Shown: positions 33,265 through 42,435 of the stretch, piece by piece
How positions within the stretch are numbered: position 1 is the stretch's first letter
Layout: the number at the start of each line of letters is the position of its first letter
Source: Pseudogymnoascus destructans
Lineage: Eukaryota > Ascomycota > Leotiomycetes > Thelebolales > Thelebolaceae
Assembly: GCF_001641265.1 (NCBI RefSeq)
Contig: NW_020167521.1
Span: 434,001-498,000, forward strand
DNA: 64,000 nucleotides
Reading direction: 5' to 3'
Translations under genes and position numbers: made by a program
Notes under the pieces: generated by a model
What the model saw: only the letters and a program-made list of their open reading frames with translations
Told to the model about the DNA's origin: nothing
The model's database searches: none

Positions 33265-33492
33265 CACATGCCTCCCGCAGCCCCTCACCTCAGAGCCCCT
33301 CACGCAGCACTCAATCCCTCCACCCACCTAACCCATACACCAACCCAACAACACGGCACCTCCACCAACGGCCCCACCGTCGTCGCAAGCGCCTGCTCTC
33401 CCGCCCCAAACGCCACAAGCGCCACCGCAATATCCAACTCGAAAGTGTAAGTTAGAGTGTAGAGGATGGCGAGCGGGGTGGAGAGAAGCTTC
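33265..33492 (-). pseudogene. ACR3-like arsenite transporter fragment
   Basis: The minus strand reads FELDIAVALVAFGAGEQALA and TVGPLVEVP, the conserved segment of the ACR3 family near its last membrane helices (NFELAIAVA ... QALAATVGPLVEVPV). A frame shift directly after EVP spoils the rest. No other part of the gene is nearby, so this is an isolated remnant. Confidence 0.45.
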
Positions 33493-33708
33493 TACAGACG
33501 GGAGTTGGGAGTTAGCTGGGACGAGGATGGCGAGACACGTTGGTAAGCGAGATTACGCGAAAAAAAAATCAAACTGGAAAAAGATATTGAAGCTTTGGGA
33601 GGCCACGAGAGACAAGACAACGATGAAGGCAAGAACGAATAACAAACGATAAGAGCGAAGAGATGGCTTCGTAAATAAACGATAGAAAACACAAAACAAA
33701 AACCTAAA

Positions 33709-33868
33709 AAAATTGGTAGCTTCTCTTTGATTGAGCGTGTCATCCTTAGTGCAGGGGCCATGCTAATCTTCTCTGTACTATTGAACCGTTAGTACATGTT
33801 ATGATTTGAAATCACGTGACTTGGGGGCACTTACTCGTTTCAATGTTGACCAAATTGCCCGAAGGCAA
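33709..33868 (-). ncRNA. U6 snRNA gene with intron
   Basis: U6 pairs with the 5' splice site and forms the spliceosome's catalytic core. Exon 1 (33868-33835, minus) has the capped hairpin TTGCC-TTCG-GGCAA and TTTGGTCAACATTGAAACGA. Exon 2 (33777 to about 33709) has TACAGAGAAGATTAGCATGG, i.e. the invariant ACAGAGA and AGC elements, then CCCCTGCACTAAGGATGACA and a 3' T-run (Pol III stop). Between them lie 57 bp (33834-33778) with a spliceosomal 5' site GTAAGT, a perfect branch site TACTAAC and a 3' end CAATAG. Without this insert the RNA is about 103 nt and very close to Schizosaccharomyces U6, which is known to be interrupted too. The exact 3' end is inferred from the T-run. Confidence 0.93.
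33778..33834 (-). other. Spliceosomal intron in U6
   Basis: 57 bp, GTAAGT...TACTAAC...TAG, placed directly before the ACAGAGA box, i.e. next to the catalytic region. The end of the intron contains GGTTCAATAG, resembling the Pol III B box (GGTTCRANNCC) in its first seven positions; Schizosaccharomyces U6 introns are known to carry B-box-like sequence at this type of position. The insert may therefore be both intron and promoter. Confidence 0.85.
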
Positions 33869-33886
33869 ATAGATCTGATTTGTTGG

Positions 33887-33896
33887 GGTAAATAAG
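33887..33896 (-). promoter_or_regulatory. TATA-like element upstream of U6
   Basis: The minus strand reads CTTATTTACC about 20-28 bp before the inferred U6 5' end, the spacing used by Pol III TATA boxes in fungal U6 genes. Confidence 0.55.
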
Positions 33897-34076
33897 GGCG
33901 GTATCAGAAATCGGCAAGGCTGAATTGTTCGTGCTCAATCAGAGTGTAGCACATGGAGCTTCGCAGGCATGCTGTCAAATCCCAGTAGACCCATTGGCTA
34001 CCCTAACCAGCCCTACGGTTCTGGTCCCTTTGGACTCTTTCAGCTTTAAAGTTCTTGAGTGTCCTCGTGTCTGAAA

Positions 34077-35122
34077 ATGGTTCGCTACCTGTCCAGTAAT
34101 GGTACTGGCAGTAGTAGTGGTGGTACCGATTATGATTATGGTACTGGCAGCGGCAGCGGCAGTGCTGATACCAACTATGATTATGGTACTGGTACCGGCA
34201 GTGGCAGCGGCAGTGGAAGTGGAAGTGGAGGTAGCGGCGGTCCCTTATTTCCACGACAAACTCCCTATTTTCACAATCAACGACATGTGTACCATACAAT
34301 GTCTTCAATGGCTAAAGAAGTAAAGCGTTTACCCATTGAAGACATTGAACAGATAAAGATTCGTGGACCACTAGCACATCAAACTGAGACCGGCCAAGTT
34401 TACAAGGCTATCCTCGGTCTCAATACATATGCTGTGAAATTAGTGAGTGCTTCGCGACTCCAACTTTCAATCTATCTACCTAACATAATTTCTAGTTCGA
34501 GCCCTATAGCGCAAAATGTAAACGTTTAGATCGCCATCGCCTCCAGTCATATAACCTCTCAGATGCTGAACTAGAAGCACGCTTCCATCCGTGGAGACGA
34601 GAGAGACGCGTTTATGAGCACATCGATAAACACATTTCGTACCCAACGCGACAATTCTTTCCTATATATTACGGAGCGACAATGTTAAGTTGGAAGTTAT
34701 GTCCCCGTGAATGGCGTACTTTCCACAACAACAGAGAGGATGTTCCTATCATTATTCTTGAACTTCTCGATGGGATAGAGGTACATAATGCCCAGGGCGA
34801 TGTACGGATCAGTAATTCAACGCGTCAATATGCACAAGAGCTGTATAAGAATGGACTGGACGCCGAGTATGTTCACATCTATATTCATTGCATGGAAAAG
34901 ATGGAAGTATTACATGGTGCAAGGGTCATTCACGGAGACATCAAGCCTGACGTTTTTATGAACTGTGCGTCGGTCATATGTGACTTTAGTAGGTCATGGT
35001 CGTGGGATGAGGGTAAAGAAGAGCCATGCCTTGATGCGTTTAGTCCACACCGAGGTCCAAAGAGCTTTGAGGATCGCAGAAAAGGAGAACAAGACTCTCT
35101 GCGGACTATGGTGATAAGGTGA
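34077..35122 (+). CDS. Degenerate protein kinase-like protein
   Basis: Exons join(34077..34442, 34496..35122) give 330 aa. Residues about 5-60 are a low-complexity Ser/Gly/Thr tail with two DYDYGTG/NYDYGTG units, made by a tandem duplication in the DNA. The rest resembles the fungal kinase-like family often found in expanded copies: ETGQVYKAILGLNTYAVKL (lysine strand), PIIILELLDGIEV (hinge), then VIHGDIKPDVFM. In this catalytic loop the Asn of HxDxxxxN is replaced by Val, and DFG is DFSRS. So ATP or Mg binding is probably weak or absent (pseudokinase), or it is an aminoglycoside/choline kinase-like variant. The usual C-lobe end seems shortened. Cellular role unknown. Confidence 0.6.
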
Positions 35123-35449
35123 TACCTCAAACGCAAGAGACTGGTTTCTATGCTAACGTAAGCTAGAGAGCATGATGGGCCTGGGACTGAACTCCGTGGT
35201 CGTGTCCCGTCCCTCCGTCATCGCCCACTTCAAAGGAAACAGTTGCCGCATTCAACATTTGTAGGTATTCTTCTGGAATCAGCACAGAAGCTAATCCAAA
35301 GGACGCAGTTCAACTAGCAGTCGATACTAAGGCAGTGAAGATAGAGATACTGTGTTTGACGCAAAATCAACAGCCGATATTCACAGGGTGCTAACAATAT
35401 TGTGGTGGGTTACATACACGATAGGAGTCGCGCATGCGACAATTACAAA
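35123..35449. other. Intergenic, no gene seen
   Basis: 3' flank of the kinase-like gene; no recognisable feature. Confidence 0.35.
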
Positions 35450-36880
35450 CAAAGCGAATGGGTAGGTTCCTCGCCAGGCCACTCGAGCGCGTCCTGTAGA
35501 TATTGCTCAAGCTCGTCTGTAATGGTTTCCCGAATCATCAGCTCTTCGAAATTGGCCTTGCGATACTTATCGTAATTGGTAAGCTTCTTCTTAGGATACT
35601 ATGTTGTAACAGATAGTGTTGGCATTAAAGAAGCCGCTACAGCTAGGACTGAATCCTCTAGCTTATACCTACTCTTCCATAAAGCGTCGACCTTCTGCAT
35701 ACCATCTTCGACCTCTTTGGGCGTCTACTTACTCTTAATCCAGTTGCAAAGAATGTGTTTTCTGGATGGTCTAACTATCGTATTTCAGGAGAAGAGCTAC
35801 TGTTATATGCATGATTGTATTGTTCCAGGCTCTTCCAGAAATCTCCAAGCAGACAAAGACCAAAGACCTGTCACAGCTCACCACTGAACAAAGCCAGCGA
35901 AAGTGAGAGAAGCGTGAGAGAAGCTTCTCAAAAACAACAAATCCAGCCCTTCTTTTGTGCTAGGTTGAAGAGGGTTGTAGCACAGTATGCTGCAGATCTC
36001 CCTGTGAGGGCGTAGTACTTGTCGAATTTCTTCCACGCCGCCATAACTCCAACTCTCATCATTAGGTCTTCCTCATACATATCTCTAGCTTTCTCAGTCT
36101 GAGTGAGTAAGAAGTCAATCTGTGGCAAGACAAGCTCGAGTGAAGCGCCTCTTCCCTCTGATGCAAGGGTAACCTCGCTGAAGTCAAGCGAGAAAGTCAC
36201 AGACTATCTTTAAGTAATCCCATTCATCGTGCCCAAGCTTGTCCTCAAATAGGTCGTCTTCGTAGTCTGGATCCCTACACATCCTTTCGATACCCCGCTG
36301 ACAATTGGGATGAAGAGGTCGCTGTACCATACGGTACCACAAGTTCCATCGCGTCTTTTGGTCACGAATAAGTCCCAGACCCTTAGAGTACTTGTAGAAT
36401 ACGTCTCGTCGTTTAGGACTTCTCTGGATATAGACGACAATATTGTGTAGCTTCCCGAGGGGGCCCTGCTTTCTCTAGTTTGCCGTCTCTAACGCGCTTG
36501 GGACATTATATACCTCCTCGTTCTGATCGGGCAGGAATCGTGCAGCTAAGGGTAAGGCTGGCACTTGCGTCGAGTTCGAGAGCTGTGTCTCCAACTCACT
36601 AAGTGTTAAGTGATTGAACGGGTCGTATAGGTCTTTGTCCGTTTTGCTTGGGAAGAGGAAGTCCTGGACCGCAAGGTTGATAATATGGCCATTACAGCGA
36701 AGACGCTGCTCCAGTCGGTCCCACTGAATTTCATGATTAACATGACTTCGTCATTGCAGCAGAAGAACATACCATCATTATATAAACCTTTTCCTCGCAT
36801 CTCACATTCCATCCCCCGATCTTGGTGGGAGCGTTTACATAATCCACGGGTAAAATAGGCGGTTAACACTCACACCAGGG
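35450..36880 (-). pseudogene. hAT-family transposase relic
   Basis: Minus-strand pieces in different frames follow the order of a hAT transposase: a CNGHIINLAVQDFLF-like segment (about 36700-36650), LAARFLPDQNEEVYNVPSAL (about 36560-36490), a segment with KTRWNLWYRM (about 36350), LPQIDFLLTQTEKARDMYEE and AAWKKFDKYYALTGRSAAYC (36200-35930), and WTPKEVEDGMQKV-like sequence (about 35730). Frames shift between all of them and there are stops. No terminal repeats or target copies were identified. Confidence 0.7.
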
Positions 36881-36889
36881 AAAAGGAGA

Positions 36890-37560
36890 CGATAAGCTTC
36901 ACAATTTACCTACATCACAATCATATCCGAAATATGGATCAAATCCTTTTATATTCAGCTAGCTAAGACATGGTTATGAAGCAATATGCCGGTGCAGTTC
37001 TTTTGGTAATGTTTGGTATGACCTCCTTTTCCTTTTGTTCAATTAATGGCCCGCGGTGCCCAAGATGACGAGAGTCTAATGCGAGAGAAGACGACTGTCT
37101 AATGATCGATAAAAGGGAGATCTAATGCTGAAGAAGACGACCATAAATGAGATGATCATTCGATTCTGAAGAAGACGACCGACCGTAAACACGACGAGAT
37201 GATCCTCAAATGCTCAAGAAGATGACCATCCAATGCTCAATGAGACGATCATCCAATGCTCAGTGAAACGACCAAGAACATGCGATGGGAGGATGAGGGC
37301 TCTTGGATGAAGATTGACTGGCTGACGAGATTATCACCGGGACACGCATCCAGGAAGCACACGTCACACCGAAGGACATGAGAAGCTTTAGGTACGAAGG
37401 AGCTGCTGACCTATGAGCGGACAAGCTCATCTCATGGCAAATCAAGGAACAGAGAAAGATGACCATCAACAAGCCGACCATCTTCCACTCAACGAGAACA
37501 CCGCGATCTAATAATTCTCAGTAAACCATCCAACCACCGCCAAATGCAACTCCGATCTAA
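36890..37560. repeat. Degenerate short tandem repeat region
   Basis: From about 37060 to 37275 a motif like AATGCT(C/G)AAGAAGACGACCAT recurs about seven times with 25-45 bp spacing and many substitutions. The remainder to 37560 contains isolated similar motifs. No gene is seen. Confidence 0.5.
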
Positions 37561-37582
37561 CGCCGAAAGGATGACCACCTAC

Positions 37583-39221
37583 TTACTGCTCAATAAGCAC
37601 ACTCGACCGATCAATATTCCTCGTCACAATCGCCAACCCACTATCATCCCTCAGCGTCACAAACGGCGTAACCGCGAACCGAATCCTCATCCCCCTCATC
37701 TGCAGATCCAGCGGCTCCACATCCGAGTTTCTAGCACGCATACTGGGCTTCGCAAACTTCGCCCCGGCTTCGGGCATGCTGATGATGAACGTCCAGCCGC
37801 ATGTGAACAGCTGCGCGGAGAGATCGAAGGCCTTGGCTACCACGACGGCGAGGTCGCGACCGGCGTCCGAGCGGTTGATGCCGGGGTTTAGGACGAGGGG
37901 GAGGATGTCGCGCAGTTTCTTAGTGTGTTGCGCGATCATGTATTTGCGGAAGCCGCGGTAGTCTTGGGTGCCCATGATGGCTGAGACGCAGAGGGAGCGT
38001 TCGGCGAGGAGTTCACCGCGTTGGTCGAGAGTCACGCCTGGGAGGGGTGTTAGTTGAAGTTCAAGGGAAGAGCGAGTGGACGAGGCGGCTGGACTTACCC
38101 TTCTCAGCGAGCTTCTTGCAAATACGGTTCAAATCCGCATCACTCGCATCGCTATACCCAAGCCAAGTAGTATAACTCCACACATGGAGATGAATATACT
38201 GCACCACCATCCTCATAACAAACCACCTCCTCGTCGCCGTATCGCGCTGAAAGCTGCCAATCACAAACGCCGCATCCTTCTCCCCCAGCGGACTGAGACA
38301 ACTCAGCATATACGCCCAGCACCTCGGCTGCACCCCAATATCCTTCTCATCAATCGGATTGATCTTATCCGCATACGTGGTGACCCACCCGCAGACCATG
38401 AGATATACATCATCAAACGTCGCCACGAACCCCGCGATCAGCTCCTCGTTGCTCTCAAATGGAATCAAGCTCGTCGCGGGGAACGTGTCGATCCCGTTCT
38501 GCGCCACCCCGTTGCAGGCTGAGATCACGCGGCTCGCGGTCGATGCGTAGGTGTTGAGCGTACACGGTTTCGCGGGGCCGCATGGCAGTTCCCCAGATGC
38601 GGGCGTGACAGGGCCGAGATGCTGCGGAGATGGAGGAATGCTATCGAACCGACTCAACAGCTGCGCCGTGATCGGCTGACCCCCCGCCAACGCATCAGCC
38701 ATCGCCTCCTCCACCGTCCTCCCCATCTTCGTCGGCGTCCCCGCATTGCTGCCGCCATTCCCAAACACCACAAGCGGCCCCATCTTCGTCGGCGTAGCAA
38801 AGGGGTTGTTACTCCTCACCGACTTCCCCCCCGACCTCCCCCCCGAGCGCGGATTATGCTCAAACCACACCGCCCTCTTCCCCGCCACCTGCTGGCTGAG
38901 AACATTAACCTGTTTCTCTAGCTCGCGGGTCTTATTAGCGTGCGTGCGCGCGGCGGTGTCCTGGCGCGCGACCTGCTCTTCGAGGCGGGAGATGGTGGAG
39001 GTGAGGAGCTGGATGTCGTGGTAGTATTTCGCGCATTGGGCGGTGGCGGCGTCGCGCTCTTCGCAGGCCCGGTCGCGTTCGGTGGAGGCGCGGTCGCGTT
39101 CGGCCATGCAGTTGGTGAGGAGGCGGAGTTGGTCGGAGATTATGGAGGTTAGGTAGGTTGTGTCGTTGGGGGTGTCGGACGAGGGGGCCTCCGTTGTGTT
39201 TTGGGAATTGGAGGGGGACAT
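37583..39221 (-). CDS. Coiled-coil protein of unknown function
   Basis: Exons complement(join(37583..38037, 38099..39221)) give 525 aa; the ATG at 39221 begins MSPSNSQNTTEAPS. Residues about 25-115 are a heptad-rich coiled coil (RDRASTERDRACEERDAATA, SRLEEQVARQD). A Ser/Pro linker with two TPTKMG motifs follows, then a folded region with many aromatic residues (QPRCWAYMLSCLSPLGEKDA, QYIHLHVWSYTTWLGYSD). I do not recognise the family. The last codons run CAG-TAA-GTA, so the stop overlaps a good splice donor (GTAAGT); a further short exon downstream is possible. Confidence 0.7.
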
Positions 39222-39985
39222 GGTGGGTGTTGAAAGAACGTGGGTGATGAGGTGGTTTGATGGAAGTTGGAAATGAGACTTCAACGAAGATGGTTTGACG
39301 GCATGTGATTCCTGGAATAGGAAGAAGAAGAAGAAGTGCCCCCAGGTCAATTTGACGTCACGACGATCCTGACAACCACGAAACTTTCCTCACTCAAAAG
39401 TCCCGTGAAGAAACAGCGTCGTGCACTCCTCGATCCACTCAGAAGAGACTGTCCAGAAAAAGAAAGTAGTGGAATGTGAGAATGTGAACCTTCGTAAAAG
39501 GAAGATAAAAGAGTTGTGATAAAAGAAAGTGGGTTGATTGTATTGTGACAATCAAAAAACCTTCAGTCACATCGAAGTCCGCGGAAGCGTGCGGCGTTGG
39601 GTTCGAAACGGGAAGAAAGGGTCGAAGTGAACTTAATCCGCGTTTTTGGTGGAAAATTTGGAAAAAGGGGGGGGGCAATACAAACAGACGTGGCTACAAA
39701 TTAAAAAGGGCCCGGATACCGTCGGATGGATTTGGCTCTATACCCAGGTCAGGCAGTACACACACGAGAGTGATTTTAAATAAAAAATATATAAAAACTG
39801 TACACAGAGGCAATTAATATGATCTGAATAATCGTTCTTGTCATTGGAGCTTTACCCTTAAGCAAACAAGATGGCCCCCCCTCCGCACCGCCCCCCAAAA
39901 AATCCTCATAACCCCCCCCCATTCTCAATTCTCAAATAACCTACTGTTAGCTCAAGCTCAAAACACCAGAGTACTCAGAAATGCA
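39222..39985. other. Intergenic, no gene seen
   Basis: Upstream region of the coiled-coil gene and 3' flank of the splicing-factor gene. C- and A-rich tracts near 39900; no repeat family recognised. Confidence 0.35.
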
Positions 39986-41918
39986 TCAGATGGCCTTGGT
40001 GCGCGAGAACATGGTGCTGTAGACGGCGTCGACGACGGGCGTGGCGCTGATCATGCGGCCGCCGAAATACCTCCCGTTGAGGCCCTGGATGGCGTTCTCG
40101 CCGCCCTGGACGCGGTCGAACTTGAGGTAGATGTCACCTTGCGAGTTCGGATCTAGAGAGATGTGAACGACGTGACCATATTTCTCCTCAGCCTCGGCGC
40201 GGACATCGTCCTCGAGCTCCTTTTCCCAGTTCTCACCGGTTTCCCTGTGTCGTGTTAGTCTTCTGTTCATGAACTCACTCTGATAGTAAGAGGGGGAACG
40301 GAGAGGGGGAATACTTACTCAGCAGGATCAAACATGTTCCTCAGAACGACGCAGCGACTGGCAGTGTTAACATTAATCGGAGGAGGCTTAACCTCTGTTC
40401 TTGGCTTAGCCACTTCGCGTCTGTCATCGCGGCCATTGGTCGCCGGGGCCGGCTCATCGGTTCGGGCTAACTTTCTCATCAAGGCGTCCCTACTATAGTT
40501 ATTGAAGTTGACCCCCCCCACATCGGTGTCATCGAGCGCGCTGGCGCCTCCCGCACCCTTATCGTTATCGCGGCCGCCCGCCCGGTCGAATGCGCCGCCG
40601 CCGCCTCCGCTTGCCTGAGGGCCGCGACCGCCTGCGCCAGAGAATGCGGAGCCCTGGAACTGTTGCTGGTGACTCTGGCCCTGGAATCTCTGTAGAAGGC
40701 TCGCAGTGGACTCAGGGGTGAACTTATCATTGCCAAGACCAACACGGATGGGTCGACCTGCGAGATCGAACCCGTTCATTTTCTCGAGCGCCTCACGGGC
40801 TTGGTGGGGATCGCGGAATCTGCGGGGCGGGCGGTTAGCGAATGTAACTCGGTGGGTGAGGGGAGGGGACAGGGTAGGGTAACTTACTGGACAAATCCGT
40901 ATCCTCTGCTTCGACCCTGATCTTCCTTCTGGAGCTGCACAAACTCGAGCTCTCCAAAGGGTTCGAAAACATTCTGTAGATCGCCTTCAGTGATGCTGAA
41001 ATGGATATTACCAACATAGAGACGGTGGAATGGGATCTGGTTCGGGTTATTGCTGGCAGGTTCAGCGGTTCTGACTTGACGGTTCTTCTCGGCTTCTGTG
41101 AGCTGTGCGATGATGGGGATGCCTAAGAGTTTCTGGCCAGTAAGCTGAATGGCAGCAGCAACAGACTCCTCATTCTTAAATTCGACATAACCAACACTAT
41201 AAGACAGAAAGTTAGCATCATGTTTTCACACAGTAGGTTCAGGAAAGGAACAAACATACCCCTTGGATCTGCCGCTAACTCTGTCTTTGACGATCTGCGC
41301 CTCCTTGACGGGGCCAACCTTCTCGAAGAATGCAATCAGTTCTTTAGACCTCAATCTCGCTGCCAGCTGCTGCACAAAAACAGTGCGTTTATCCCTCTCA
41401 TCCTCCGTCAGCGGCGGCGTCCCATCCCGACTGCCCTTACCACCCTTCGGGCTCCTGCTTCTCCTCCGCTCACCCCCTCCCACCCTTCGCTCATCCCTCT
41501 GATCGCGATCCCGTCTATCACCCCCCCGTGGCCTATAGTATCTCCCCGGCGACCTAGACCTCGACCTCGGCCTGCCCCCGCCTCGGTAGTAATCCCCATT
41601 ATCGTGTGGTGCATCCCTATGACGACGAGAGTGCCGTCCGTCAGCATCGCGGCTCCTGCTCCTGCGCCTACTCTTCTGGCTCCCCTGTGCGCTCCCATGC
41701 TCGCTCCCGGGCTGCTTCAGGTCCTCATCGACCTCCGCGCTGCGGTTGCGGTGTTTCCTGTCGCGGCTGGGCTTCCGGAGACGGTCGCGGTCACGACGCT
41801 CGTTGCGCTCGGACTGGTGGCGGTCGTCGGCGTCGCGCGGCTGAGTAGAACTACCATTTTGTTCAGTAGATGTTGCAGCGGTGGAGTCCAGGAGGGCTTC
41901 AACGTCGAGTTCGGACAT
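39986..41918 (-). CDS. RBM39/Rsd1-like SR splicing factor
   Basis: A nuclear factor that couples early spliceosome assembly to U2AF/SF3b through its C-terminal UHM domain. Exons complement(join(39986..40244, 40319..40819, 40888..41196, 41260..41918)) give 575 aa. Order: an RS/RD-rich N-terminus (RRRSRSRDADGRHSRR), RRM1 (TVFVQQLAARLRSKEL ... GVGYVEFKN), RRM2 (RLYVGNIHFSITEGDL ... RGYGFVQF), a Gly-rich linker, and the UHM (RCVVLRNMFDPAEE ... GGRMISATPV). All introns are GT-AG and all junctions keep frame. The start at MSELDVEALL is the orthologue-like one; 21 extra upstream codons are possible but less likely. Intact. Confidence 0.93.
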
Positions 41919-42435
41919 GGTGAAGAGGAAGCTGGGTGGGTGGCTTGTGGTTGGTTTTGCTGTGGAAGGGGGAGGGTTCACTTCAGGTGGTTAGGCACGT
42001 CAAGAGAAATGTCTAGGCGAAGAGAGCAGACCCTTTTCTTTCCGCAGGATTCTGGTTTTCCTTTGTTGGAAGGATGAGTGTTGATTGAGAAGTTGGTGAG
42101 GATGCGACAGGGTAGAAGTTGGTCTTGTAGAAGTTGATCTTGTGGTGGCATAGCGCTATTTTAAGGCGCAAATTCGCTAATGGCGTTGATCGCCTAGTTG
42201 TCACGAACACCACCAGTCTGGCCGGAAAACAATCAATTTCTTAGTTTAGTACTCGACTACTCTATAATGTAGTCTAATTCCTCCTCTAGGTCGTCTTTGA
42301 CAATTTACTCTTCAATTAGTTCAGTTTCAGCATGGTTTGCGCCCGTGGCTCGACTTTTTGTTGCTTTCTGTCGGGTGGCTTCCTGTCCTCTAGAACTTGG
42401 ACACGTAGTTCCTCGGTAGAAATGTGGTCCTAGTA
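41919..42435. other. Promoter side of RBM39-like gene plus old pogo flank
   Basis: 41919-42190 is presumably leader and promoter of the splicing-factor gene. From about 42200 the sequence has transposon character: minus-strand codons (ELRVQVLEDRKPPDRKQQKV) look like the charged tail of a pogo-type transposase and probably belong with the relic on the other side of the inserted pogo element. Confidence 0.4.
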
